This document shows, in pieces, positions 51,261-63,725 of a stretch of 64,000 nucleotides of DNA (positions are counted from its first letter, which is position 1; every line of letters starts with the position of its first letter). The notes beneath the pieces were generated by a model. It was given only the letters and a program-made list of their open reading frames with translations. It was not told the DNA's origin and did no database searches. The position numbers and the translations under genes were made by a program. The stretch comes from Erythrophleum ivorense (lineage: Eukaryota > Streptophyta > Magnoliopsida > Fabales > Fabaceae): NCBI GenBank assembly GCA_026724425.1, contig JAIUCV010000003.1, positions 60,069,088 through 60,133,087 of the forward strand, read 5' to 3'.

Positions 51261-54180
51261 AAAATCATTTAGCTACTCAAAATAAAAAATTTCAACACTT
51301 AAAACATAGAATGTATTAGATTCATCATGGAAACAGAGAGAAAATGAGAGGAATTGAAGAAACTAAGATAAACTCTTGCCTTTTTTGCCACCCAAGTTCT
51401 CCTTACTTCTTAATGCTTTGAAATGCTTCCTTGGCCTTTAAAATTTGCCTAGAAAAACATTCCCTCCAAAAGTAGGTTGAAACTAATGCACATGCATAAT
51501 GTTGCATTATGGCATTATGGCTAAAAAATGCAAGGTCACAACTCAAGTTGTTACAATTATGCCTCTGTATTTCAGGATATTAAGGTTGCAACTTACATTT
51601 TTGCAATTGTGACCTAGACATCATGCTTTTTGGATTATGAACTAGTTTGAGACTAAGACTCCAATTTCCATCGATTAAATGCTTGGCAACCCTAAAACTT
51701 GATTCCTAATGTCATTTGAACCTTATAAAAGATCAAAACTCCCTTGATCAATATCAAATGGATTATAGTTTACTACCTAAAGTACCAAAAGGTGAAATTA
51801 TACTTTGTTAAACACTTAACAAAAAAATTAAAACAAAATTACCAACTTCTAGTCTTTAAAATCAAAACTATATTAAAATAAATCTAAGAAAATATGAAAA
51901 ATATATAAAAAAATATATAAAATATCCTATAAAATTGACAATTAACACACATAGCCTTTCTTTGTGCAACATCTTCTTCACTTAAGACAAGCTTTTCAGT
52001 TAGCATTGGTTCACCGGCCACCCTTTACTTGCCACTATCATCTCTTTTTTGGGGTGTTGCATCGTCAGAGATTCCATATATTTGTCGTAACTTCTCCATT
52101 TTCTTCTTCCTTTTCTATCCTTATAGTGGTCATAAATTGAAGAGTCTCTTGAAGATTGGCTTTTCTTCTTCTCCTCTCATCATCTTCCCTCCTTTCTTTT
52201 TCTTTCCAATGATTTGTTGATTCCTAAATTGTGTAGCTTCTCTTCCACCATTGTTACTATGAGTGAGTACTTAATTTAGGGCTTTTAGTTGTAATCCTTC
52301 AAGTTGTGGAATTCACACTTTGATCCTTATATATTAAGCTCCGTAAGGTAAGTTCTAAACCTAATTTGAGATTAGGAATTTTAATTTAAAAAATCTAGAT
52401 CTAAAATTAGTGTGATGATAAGGAACTTAAGTTAAAATTGGTGTTTAGTTATTAGAGGTTGTAGTTAGTCAAATTAATATTATAAAATGTTAATCGGATG
52501 CTTAATTGTTAATTATATGTTTAATGTAGTTTTAGACAATGTCAAGGATACCCTATTAATTGAGATTGTGTCTTGAGTCAATAAGAGAAATCTCTAGTAT
52601 TGATTTTTAACAATGAGTGTATAAATTGCAAAGTAACTCTTTTCATTTATACCTTGATTATGTTTTCTTGCCTTAAACCTCATTTTAAATAACTCATATT
52701 CTATTGTGCTACAAGAAAACAAGTCTTAAATTTTGAAAATCTTTAATTGTAAAGTATGTTGTAAATAATGGTGAAATTTATGTATGTATGATGTTTCAAT
52801 AATGATGTTTCCATATATGCAAAGTATAAATAGTGGTAAAACCCCTAACCTATGTTACCTCCTTCACTATTCTTACTTTTTTACCATGAGACTTCATTTA
52901 AATTTTCTCTTTTTGTTTATTCTATTTTATTTTCTTGTTCAATTTTAATTATTTATGAAAAATTCATATTTGTGCATTATTTTCCTTAGTCGCACTTTAT
53001 TACTTATGTATTCACTAAGTCAATAAACTTACCCTTTAATGTTACAACCTTTTTTAAGATAAGCAAACATTTAAGTGAGGTACTTTAGGATTGACATAAC
53101 TTTCTGACTTATTGGGGGGTCTTTGCTAGGTGTTTGGTGATGGAGGATTTTATGATGTTATGGCTACTAAGTGTTAAGTTAGACGGTTTAGTGTGGGGAG
53201 TTGAGATGTCTTATAAGCCTTATAATGGTTATAATTATTTTGTGGCGCTTAACTTTATTTTTCTTTTCTTTAAGTGTTAACTATTAGATTGAGGCTCTTT
53301 GTAAGGATTAGGAAACATCTATAATTCATGAGAAGTGTCACTCAATTTTTGGCAACAACTAAATGATTTTGTTAAAGGAATAAGATATGTGTTTTGAAAG
53401 TGAGGTATAACTTTTGAATTTTTTTAATTTTATTGTGGTCAAATGAGTAAGTCTCTCTATGCGTATTTGGTTAAGATAGCTTAAAATTGCTTGGTCTATA
53501 TGCCAATCAAAGCCAAAAGTTTTTGGACTATGACACAATTGATATTTAGGTTATATTTAAAGAATCAAAGTAAAATTTCACTCTTAAATAAGTTAGAGTA
53601 TATTAAAGCTTGACTCATTTACAATCTTACCTCAAATGATTAAAACAAAATGAAGATTAATTTAAGTATAAATGAAATAATAGATTCAATAAATAGCAAA
53701 TGTATTATATCATGAATATTAAAATTATAAAAAAAATCAAATAATATGTTGTTTCCCTTGAGATGCTTTCAAATGTCATATAGCATCATATCTTAAATGC
53801 AAAACTAACAAAAATGGTCAAACTTCTATTACTTTGAATTCCATAGTTTTAAAGACCAATTATTTACTTTCTAATCATAAGGAAATGGCCAAGCACTCAA
53901 AATTTGCCTTTGGATCCCTTACTTATTAAATTAATGTGTTTTAATGCAATTTAAATTAATGTGTTTTAATGAAATTTAAATTAAAATAAAAAGATCATTT
54001 GACAACAACATGTAAAAATGTTAGACTCTAATTAAAGGAAGTGTTTGTAAATATATCATAAATATCAAAATGAGTTAAATATATGTATGAAAAAGCATAA
54101 CATCCATGCATATATCAAACAAAGCATGAACACATGACATGGTACAAAATATGAAATGATGAATATCAACTTGGCTCAAG
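51261..54180. other. AT-rich repeat-like DNA, no gene recognised
   Basis: No coding domain on either strand. The 5' LTR of the gypsy element to the left might lie here, but no pair of repeats was found to define it. Confidence 0.35.
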
Positions 54181-54379
54181 GTTTCACCTATGATTCAACC
54201 TTTACCAATTCATGAAGAGTCATCAAGCTGGACCAAAATTTCCATCAATCACCTAAAGAGAAAAATACCACTGAGAGACCTAGAGACTCATAGCTCGATG
54301 AAATACTTAAACTTCTGTGAAGGATGCAGGCCTAATCATTTCAATTCATGTCAACATAAAAGAAGCAAACCCTTTGATG

Positions 54380-54560
54380 AAGCTAAAGTCAAAGGCTCGC
54401 CAGCCTTTTACAAACAAAATCATAGTTGCCAAACTTCCCAAACTCAAGACATTAGGTGCACTAGACAACTATGATGAGACTGCCAATCCCCAAGCTCATG
54501 TAAACTTGTTTTGCTGGGCCATGTTATTTGTAAGAACTTTGGATAAAGCATTGTTGAGTA
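54380..54560 (+). pseudogene. Fragment resembling gypsy gag N-terminal region
   Basis: It reads PFTNKIIVAKLPKLKTLGAL, then DNYDETANPQAHVNLFCWAM, which resembles plant gypsy gag (P-F-[ST]-x2-I ... YDGTTDPxxHL). It is very short and is cut off at 54552 where another repeat starts. Confidence 0.45.
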
Positions 54561-54890
54561 TAGTTTGAAACAACTATAGAAAATCCAAAATAGACAAAGA
54601 CTAATTGATTGGTCCAAATATTAGTTGATTAGTGTAGCTCAAAAATCAAGAACAAAAATGTTCTTTTTTAAAACACACCAGTTAATTGGTTTGGGAGACG
54701 AGTTGATTAGTTCAAAATATCAATCTACTAGAAACTAGCTTTTAGTTGACTAATCCAATGCATAAGAATTCTTGGAACACACTCATCAATCGATGGCCAA
54801 CACCAACTTATTGGTCAAAAATAAAAATATCATTAACTTGATTTCTTTGACAGAATTGATATCTATTAGAATGAGTAGTCATGAGATTTC
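54552..54890 (+). repeat. Dispersed repeat, LTR-like, left copy
   Basis: It starts TGTTGAGTATAGTTTGAAAC and aligns with 63726-64000 over the whole length visible there. Shared words include ACTA.AGAAAATC, ATTCTTGGAACAC, and ATTTGATACCTATT/ATTGATATCTATT. It may be the 5' LTR of a copia element whose RNase H remnant lies at 62740-63210. Confidence 0.55.
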
Positions 54891-55944
54891 ACTATATAAC
54901 ATTTTAATAACTTCTGAGAGAAATAGAAATTCTAAAAAGACACTTAACCAATATGATTAGAATTCAAATTTCAATTTCAAATGGAAAGATATGATCATTC
55001 ATAATCAATTCTATAAATTGATTCTAAACAGATATAAATAACAAGAAAAAGAGAAGAGATAACAATATTTACATCCCATATTCTCTATAATATTTACAAG
55101 CACTCTTGAAAAAAAAAGATTTCATTAATTGTTGAGTGAAATTCTTTAAGATACTTTGAATCAATCTTATAAGCAAATTTGTTTGTATCCAACAACAATT
55201 AATATAAGGTGAGTTAATATACCTAACACATGTTTTAAAACCTTCTCTGATGCATCTTTATTCCATTACTAAATAATTTTTAACAACAATTTTATATTTT
55301 ACGACTATATTGCAGCCCCAATTTCTAACAATCTTAAAACAAGATTTTGGTGGAGTCAGAATTTTGAGAATTTAAGAAAGTTTAATAGAATGCTGCATCG
55401 TTAATTGCGGTTATAAAATTCGGAAGAAAAAAGTAAGCAGTTTATCTGCCGTTATAAAATTCAGACCGATTTATTTTCGTACGATTGTTTTGAGGATAAA
55501 GATAAGGTTTTTTTTTTTTATTGATCTCGGCAGTGAAGTTATGATGGGTTTCGCAAAAGAAACAAAGTTGATGTCACAGATTCAATTTGAGGATCGAAGT
55601 TATCATTTGCTAATAGGATCGTGCCCATTCATATTTTGTCTGGATATGGAGGGTTGGTTTGTTTTAAATATTATAATAATATTTAATGATAAAAGATGGA
55701 AGAAACATCGTGCACAGAATTCTTATTCACATGTCACATTACGATGAAAGAGTTTGTCCCTTGTGACCCTCGCCAATGGGAAGGGTGCTTTTATGTATAA
55801 TATTCGAAGAATTATGGATTGAAAGGACAATTTTCCCTTCTCAAAGAATGGACTATTTCGAAATTTCAAATTTCTTTGTAAAGCACCGACGCCAAAAAAT
55901 ATGTGTCTCTGTTTTGTTAAGTCCAATCTAAGTTGAATTTGAAG
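54891..55944. other. Unassigned DNA right of the left LTR-like repeat
   Basis: No gag or pol could be recognised. TTTTGGTGGAGTCAG at about 55344 is at best a decayed primer-site-like word. Confidence 0.3.
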
Positions 55945-56150
55945 TGCTACTTATCTTTCTTAGATTAATTTAATTTAGATAGTTTAATTTTAATTTTTTA
56001 ATTTCAATAATTTTTTTATTTTTAAAAAATAAAAAGTAAAGTAATAGTAGTTTTTAAATTATTAATTTTTAAAAATGATAATTACAATTTAAAAAAACTT
56101 AAAATCTAAATCATCTAAATTAAATCTAGATAATCCAGAAATAAGAATTG
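55945..56150. repeat. Short foldback element
   Basis: TTAGATTAATTTAATTTAGA near 55960-55979 pairs with the inverse of TCTAAATTAAATCTAGATAA near 56114-56133. The AT-rich core between them is also roughly self-complementary. Confidence 0.5.
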
Positions 56151-57406
56151 TGGTGCTCATCCTTATAGATCCACATAAAATCCAGATTAATTCACGCATG
56201 GCTTGAAAACAGTTTTGTCTTGGCTCTGGTGATTTACATATTCAAGTGCCCACATATATTGAAGGAGAACTTTTAGGTGATAAACAAGATAAAATGTTTT
56301 AATGGCCGGAAGAAAATTGTGGTTTTAAAGCCTTAGAGTTTTAATGGATTTATTGGTTTATACCAATAAAATATTATATGAAAATGCAAGATGGATAATT
56401 CAAGGTACATATTTATTTCTTTGATATGATTTATTTGTTCTAACAATTCAAGATTTATCCTGTGCAAGTATTAAGTGTTTATCAAGGATGAGGAGTAAAT
56501 CTTGAGGAATAATCTTGTGGAAAAGGTAAAGCAAGACAGTTCATTCTGCCATGTATAGAGTTCTTCATACGCAGGTTCATACTCTTTCTTTCTTGATTTT
56601 TGAAAGGTTGATAATCATATATTCATATTTTGTTAATTTATCTAATTTGGTTATAGAAAATTAGATATATTTGGATAGGCTTAAATAATGCCATATATGT
56701 GTTTTCTTAAAATTCTATTTACTATTAATTAGAATAGTTAATAATTATTTTACAAAATTTTAATTTTAAATTAGAAAGGATGATAATTATCTTGTAAGAG
56801 TCTAATTTAATTAAAATTGTTATATATGCATTAACAAGAAAATAAAGTGACATGTTGGGATTATATGCTTATGATTTTAGTTAAACACGTGATTTGTAAA
56901 TTTATAACTATAAATTTGTTATAAACATGATTATATATATCTTGTGGAAGAAACTATGTTTAAATATTAAACTAAATAGATGGTTCTTGTCTATTTTATC
57001 TTACAGTTAAAGTGTTAGATAAGGTGTAAAATTTATCTACTAATCTCTATGCTTAGAAATCATGAATGGCGATTTGAAACAAAATTAGTTGATGTGAATT
57101 TATATAAAAAACATTTGTCATCACAAATGGAATAAAAAATTTTGTGAGATAAATTTTATTTTAGATTTCAATTAAAGAATATAATGGAGGTTTATCCTTT
57201 AAGTTATTAAAAGTCATCAAATTTAATAACTTGGCCATAAGAGATAAAAGGCCCCTTATGGTGATTCACATATGTATCGTTGATGCTATTGGATTCGTGT
57301 AATGTTTACCTATTTAAGTTGTACTGCAAGTAAATATTTTTCATAATTTACAAACTACAAGACAAACAAAAGGTATTAGTTGTTAAAAGTAAAGGATGGT
57401 CCAAGG
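56151..57406. other. AT-rich DNA left of the solo LTR, nothing recognised
   Basis: No coding, RNA or repeat structure could be supported. Confidence 0.35.
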
Positions 57407-58239
57407 ATATATGTGAACATCGTATTTTGTCCGGGCATACTCCAAAAATAATAATAAAATTAAACTAATAAAAAAATATAAAAATATAAAAATAAGAGAA
57501 AAAAAAAATCAAATAGGTTCTTTAAGTTTAATAAGTTTAAAAAAAATTAAAAGAGAAAGAATTTAAAAATAAAATTAATCTAAAACAAAAAAAAACAAAA
57601 GCCAATTAATCTAAAATTAAAACAAAAGGAAAAATAAAAAAGGGAGTAGCAAAAATTCAAAATAAATGGAATTAAAAAAAATCAAAAAGAAACTAAGAAA
57701 AAAATGAATAAAAAAAATGATAAAAAAAAGACTAAAAGTAGATAAACCAAAAAATAACTAAAAGAATAATAATTCAAAAAGCAAACAAACACAAAAAAAA
57801 ATAAAAAAAAAGATTGCAAAAAAAGAAACAAGATAATATATATATTTGAAAGGGGAACCCAAAACAAAAACAAAAAAATTAATTAAGATTTTAGGGCCTA
57901 ATTTAGGAAAGCTTAAAAAAAAGTAAATAAATAAAATAAGAAAGAAGACAGTCTAATTTTTCTAAATCCTATTGGCCCAATATTAAAATTTAAAAAAAAA
58001 AAAAGAAAAAAAATGAAGGCCCATTCCAAAAATTTACCCAAAACAAATTGAAAAGAAAAATGGACCAAAAAAAAAAATAAACAAAATAATCTGCAAAAGT
58101 GAAGCCCAATCCGAAAAGAAAAAAAAGCTGGCAAAGGTGAAGCCCAAACCCGAATGTCCAAAATTTACCCAACACACAACCCGGATCCACTAAAAACCCT
58201 ACCCGGTTTCCCTTGTTCCCCCCTCTATTCGGTACTCCA

Positions 58240-59390
58240 CTCTGGCAAACAAAAAAGAAAAAAGACACACAGGAAAGGAGGGACAGAGAGGGAGGCAGAG
58301 GAACAGACGGGTGAGAGGGGCAGAAGAGCGGACACACACGGAAAGGAGAGGGGAGACGCGTCTGAGCGCAGAGGCGTCAGAGAAAGGACGAATGGGCAGG
58401 AAAAATGGGGGAGGCGTGAAAGAAAAAGGGAGGAGGATTTTTGGATGAGGAGGAAGGCATAAGAGTGAGAAAAGGGAGACGGAAGGAGGAGACAGACAGA
58501 GAGGGAAACGAAGAGACACAGAAAAAAAAAAAGACGTGCAGACGCGTCTGAGGGGGACATAGAGACGCAGAGGCACGAGACGCACAGAGGGAAGAGGAAA
58601 AAGAAGACTGAGGCATCAGGAGTGAAGGGTGATACGCACAAAAGGAGGAAGGACTCGAGGACGAAAAAGGGAATTAGGGGAGCAAAGACGGGTGTGGGGA
58701 ACGATTCACCCTGAGAGACAGAAGGGAAAGGAGGAAAATTTGAGGAGGATTGGAGGCAGAGAGTTTCGAAGGGGCTAGAGAGCTCGAGGGGAGGTCCTCT
58801 AATTGGGGATTCCCGATCGAGGGAACTCGATAGGGTTTCTGATCAAGAGGAAGGTGGCCGAGGGAGGTTCAGGAAGAGGGGGAGACACCGAAGGGGAACG
58901 AATTGGAAGGCTCGGTGAAGAAGAAGAACAGAACGAGGGAGTTTTCTTTGGAATCTGATTTCGGGTAGAGAGGCTGTGAAAGGCGCGAGAGAGCGAGAGT
59001 CCAGAGGGGGAGGAGAGACTGGCTTCGGATTGGAGAAGAGATTAAACAGGTTGAAGCCACCAACAGAGAGGAAAGAAGAAGCACGAAAATGGGTTGGAAA
59101 AAAAAGAGGAGAAGGGGCAGAATCATTTTCGTGCAGAGACCTTTAGCCGTTCAGAACTGAACGCACAGAGAGGAAGCGACAGGGAGAAAATGAGGAGATC
59201 TTCGGATTCGGGAAGGAGCACGAGCGAGAGATTGGGATAGAGGATTTTTGATTGGGAGTAACAGAAGAGCAGAGAGGATTCTGAGAGGAAGAAAAATGGA
59301 TTTCGAAACAAAACCGCAGAGATCGAGGGGGCGACGAAACAAAGTTAGCAAGGAGGAAGCAAGTCTGAAACAAAAAAACTAGTGCAGAAT
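58240..59390 (+). other. Purine-rich block within the solo LTR
   Basis: The plus strand is strongly GA-rich for over 1 kb (GAGAGG, GGAGGA and AGAGACGC words). It is followed at about 59396 by AGAGGTAATTCG, which looks like a splice donor, and then by T-rich DNA. Long open frames on both strands here are products of the biased composition. Confidence 0.6.
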
Positions 59391-61599
59391 TTAGAGGTAA
59401 TTCGTTACTTTTTGCTCAGAATTTATTCGAAGTGTTGCTGGTGGTTGGATGTTGTATCTTGAGGTCATTAGACTAGTTTCATTCTTTTGTATATTGGAGG
59501 TTTGTCTCTGCAAAAGTTGCACATGCCCTCTGGTCATTGTTCTTCATATTTCAACACCACTTTTCAGATCCATGTTATCTTGAACGCTGAATGGGGTTGG
59601 TCTGATTTGATTCTTATCTTTGTCTCGCTTTATTACTCAGTGAAATCTGAACTGCTATTTGCTTCGAATAAATCTAGCCCTGATGAACTCTGTAGATTGT
59701 TTTTAGATTTTATGTTCGTTGGTCTGTTGCATATTGTGTCTTGATGTTTATTGCCATGATATTATATTCCCGAAACTGGAATTGGGACCTTGTTCAGTTT
59801 GGCATCTCTGTTTTGAGTGAGCTGATGATCCTTGTTGCATTGTCCTACTGTCCACATGGGGTGAGTACGAATCAAGCTAATCCTCACTCATCCCCAGATG
59901 CCACTGTAATATAAAGTTTGAGTTGGGATTTTGCTTGCTGTGGCCCCCTGATTTTTGTATGGAAATTGGAAAAAGTGCTCAGTTTCAGATATGATATGAC
60001 CAGGTTAGAAGTTTTATTATCTGTAGCTAATTTGGGGTTGGGGCTCTAATTTTTACATACACTCCCCTTTTGCCATGTTCGCCCCCATTAACATGAATAC
60101 CTGGATCTAAATATCTTACCAACGTGGGTAGGACGGAATTGCTTGAGGGGAATGAATGAAGAATGTTGGGTTAGGAATCTTTTCTGTGCTGTATTGTTAT
60201 GTGATTCCTGAAAAGCCTTTACTGCCTGAAATGTTGTACTGATGTTATGGATACATTGATTAAATCTTGGTGTGTTTCCTGATTAATCTTGTTTATTGGG
60301 AAATTTTTTTGGATTGTTTATGCATCTCAAACATGCTTATATTACATGTGGGCGCATATTGATTTATTGACTTGGTTGTTCCTAGGAAGAAAATGGTTGG
60401 CTAGAATTTAACCCCCCTTCTTCTTCTCATCTGTTTTGCATGAACCTTGCTTAAGGATGTTAAACCACAGAGGAGACTTACCAAGAATTGAGTAAAGATT
60501 AAAGAGATGGTTGCGTTGCAGCAGATGAAAAAGAATTGAAGCATAGCAAAGGCAATCGGCTTGAGTTTGTTTTCTTACACCCGAAATGTATTAAGACATG
60601 TTGTTTGGTTGGATGGACACAAAGCACACACACCTGCAAGCTAATTATTTTGGGTTTGTAAATATTTTTATCATTTTTTTCTGTTATTTATTTTCATTAA
60701 TTTTCACGTTAAAACTGCTGCGTGGGATTTCATGTCCCCTCAAGCACCTAGGGATAGACCAAAAGGCCATGTGTGGCAATATGCTTCCTTGGCGTCTTTA
60801 AGGTTTTGAATGTGTTTAGTGTTTTGGGTTTCAATGGCCCCAGCCATAATTTTTCAAAAAAAATATTCATGAAAAGAAGAACAAAAAAAAAGGGGTTGAT
60901 AAGTTAAATAAATTTTCAAATTCAAAACTAAAGTTTAAGTAATCAAGTTTTTTTAGTTCTCATTTGAAAAAAAATTAATTGTCTCTTTTCATAGGTTTTG
61001 GATTTTTTTCCAACGTTAGTTTGACAACCAAAAAAACTAAAGAAAATGAGGAACCAAGAAAAAAAAGAAACAAAAACAAAAAAAATAATACAAAAAAAAA
61101 TCAAACAAAACAAAAATTATAATAAAAAATGAATAGAAACAAAAAACACAATAGAAAAATGATAATGATAATGATAACAAAAAAAAGAAAAAAATAATAA
61201 CGAAAATAAAATAAAGAAATGATAATAAAAATAAAAAAAAAACAAACAAACAAATACAAACACAACCAAAAACACAGACAAAAATACAAACAAAAATTTA
61301 AAAAGAACAAAAAAAAATCAAAAACAAAAACACCAAGAAAAACACAAAAAAAAAGAAACAAACAAACAAAAAATAAGAATAAAAAGGGAAAAACAAAATA
61401 GAATCAATTAAAAAAAAGGAAGAAAGCAAAAGAAACAAATAGAAAAAAAAACAACAATAACAAAAAATAGAATATAAAAAAAATAAATGAAAATAAAATA
61501 AGGAAAAACAAACAAACAATAACCAAAAAAGGGTAAGTGATCAAAACAAAAAACAAAAAAATGATAAGGAAAAGAAAAAAAAATTAAAAATGCAAGGAA

Positions 61600-62070
61600 A
61601 GTAAAATTAAATTTTTCTCTAACAAATTAAAACACATCAACTAATTTCAAAATCGTTTTATTTGTTAAAGGAAAAAATAATTTTTATTTTCTTTGTCTTT
61701 TTGGAAAAAAATAATAACAATAAAAAGAAAATATGAAACAAAACGCAAAAGAAAGAAAACATATAAAGAGAAAATGAAAAAACAAAAGGTGATAAAAAAA
61801 AAGAGAAAGATTGAAAAGATAAAAAGTAAGTAAAATTACATTTACTCTTAACAAATTAAAGTACATTAATCAATTTCAAAATCGTTTTATTTATTAAAAG
61901 AAAAAGTAAATTTTATCTTCTTTGTCTTTTCAACAAAAAAACAAAAACCAAAAATAAAATTGAAAAAAAAGGAAAAACAAGACAAAATCAATAAAAAATT
62001 CAAAAAGAATAAAAATCACAAGGAAAAACTAAAAAAAAATCAGAAAAATTAAAAATCAAACAAAAAAAAA
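61600..62070. repeat. Diverged tandem duplication within the solo LTR
   Basis: A block with TTTCAAAATCGTTTTATTTG near 61646 recurs near 61875 as TTTCAAAATCGTTTTATTTA. Matching AACAAATTAAA upstream and TTCTTTGTCTTTT downstream give a period of about 230 bp. Confidence 0.7.
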
Positions 62071-62739
62071 AAAAAACAAACAAAAACAAAAAAAAAACAA
62101 AACAAAACATCAACTGAATACAATTTATCAATCGAACTACGTGGACTTTGATCCCTTCTATAGGGTACGTAGGCCCTAGGCTTTTATCCTAGGTCAAGTC
62201 CGCCCTTGTAAATAAAATATTTTTCCTTCAATTTCGTTTCTTTCCTTTTTATTATTAAATTTCTTTGCGTTTTACTTTAACATTGATTTCCTTTTCTACT
62301 TTCAACTTTATTTTCTTTTATTTCTTTATTCCTATTTTGCATGTGATTTGTAGGGAGAGTTAAAATAGAATCAAAGCCATTTTATTTTTGCACAACTGAC
62401 TTAGGGTAATCGTTCTTAATAACGGGTGTAGTGGGGTGCTTAACACCTTCCCTACTCACAATCGACTCCCGGATCCATTTTCTGGTTCGTAGACTATTTT
62501 TCAAATAAAAAAGCTTTTCCAAAGTTTTGCCTTCTAAAAATTTAAAATTTTGGTGGCGACTCCTGAACCCTATTTATTATACATATTTCAATTTAAATTT
62601 CTATTTTTGATTTCATATGAGAAAATTGAATTTTTCGAGTTTCTTTTAGAAAACAAAAAAGGGCGCCACGCGGTCGCATTTTCGGGTGTGACAATATATG
62701 AAAAGGAATATAAATCTAGGATTGAAATATTAAACACTT

Positions 62740-63210
62740 TCATTAATACTAGATTAACAAACATTTGAACTAGTTGGATAACCAATATATAAAAAATGAA
62801 TTAGTATGCATCTTGTTGGTGTTTATCTATGATCAAGGAGAATTTTACTCCTAGATAGAAAGAGAAGTGTAACTCATTCCATTATGGAATATGAGTTTGT
62901 AAAATGTAAAATAGTGGATAAAGAGAAAAATGATTAAAGGATAAGGAAAGAGTTGTGATTACAACCAAAGTTTTTCATTTCTTTGTGTTGTGTTTATGAG
63001 GTAATATATTTAGTATATTGTGGATTTCAACAAAACATCTAAACATAATAACTTGGAACATATTATATTTTGTGATAGTAAAATCTCAATTCAATGTGTA
63101 AGACTAAGAATTAACTTGGTAAATGTGCTTTCAAAGGAACTAGCAAAATAAATTGTGAAAATTTTTTGAGAGGAATGAAAGTGAAACCCATAACATAGAA
63201 TCATTAGTAA
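62740..63210 (+). pseudogene. Ty1/copia RNase H and C-terminal remnant
   Basis: With stops and frameshifts the plus strand reads SWITN, HSIMEYEFVKC, IIFCDSKISIQC, then LVNVLSKELAK and a Lys-rich end. This follows the copia pattern [AN]WITD ... STMEAEF ... IHCDSQ ... LTKGL. It starts within 50 bp of the solo LTR's right flank. Confidence 0.65.
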
Positions 63211-63725
63211 TAGAACCTTAACTCTTTTTTAAATTAAGTATAATCAAGAAATTCAATGTGATAATAACAAGTTATTAATAAGTGGGTAGAAGTACTAAGG
63301 AATTATTAATTAATTCAAACATAATGCATAAATAAAGTTAAGAGGGTGAGTATTATACTCTTAAAGAAGTTAAGATAAACTTATAAGGTTTTGAAAGGAT
63401 TTCACATGTATAAACATCAAAGAGTGAAGTTGCTTTTCTCAAAGATGGAAATTAAAATTTTGAAAATGTTCATAAAACTAAGGGTAACACATGGGCAAAT
63501 GCATGCCAGATTTCTGTGAGTCTTGTTAAAGGCATTTAGAGTTGTAGGTGTGATAATTTTGGTTTTAACTAAAAAGATAGTGTTTAATGCTTCAAAGCAA
63601 CCATTAATTTGTTAAAACACTAAATTATTTATAGTAATGAAAAATTCAAATTGAAAGATACCTTCCTTTATGCGTGATTTTATAAATAGAGAAATTACTT
63701 AGTTTTTCCAAAATAAGTGAGGAAT
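63211..63725. other. Spacer between copia RNase H remnant and right LTR-like repeat
   Basis: AT-rich with no coding signal. It ends in AAAATAAGTGAGGAAT at about 63710-63725, which could be a polypurine tract before the LTR. Confidence 0.4.

Larger units (their letters stand above)
57412..62693 (+). mobile_element. 5.28-kb apparent solo LTR of Tat/Ogre-type gypsy element
   Basis: It begins TGTGAACATCGTATTTTGTC and ends TTTTCGGGTGTGACA, with ATATA at both flanks (57407-57411 and 62694-62698). Inside, near the right end, are GAACTACGTGGACTTTGATC, GGGTACGTAGG, GGTGGCGACTCC and GGGCGCCACGCGGTCGC; these words recur in plant Tat-lineage LTRs as I know them. No protease, RT or integrase occurs inside, and the start motif is not repeated, so one LTR rather than a full element is the simplest reading. 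Open frames across it are low-complexity. Very long LTRs are a known trait of the Ogre group. Confidence 0.75.

Noticed and set aside
58154..59373. Several long open frames on both strands in the purine-rich block
   Set aside because: Overlapping frames on both strands arise from GA-rich DNA, which lacks T-containing stop codons; no domain is present and the block lies within an LTR.
57682..61866. Phe/Leu-rich minus-strand frames that look like membrane proteins
   Set aside because: They are reverse readings of A-rich low-complexity DNA inside the solo LTR.
62550..62768. The GGTGGCGACTCC word as the primer site after a shorter LTR ending near 62545
   Set aside because: TG...CA ends with matching ATATA flanks place the LTR end at 62693, so this word is more likely LTR sequence; it was kept only as family evidence.
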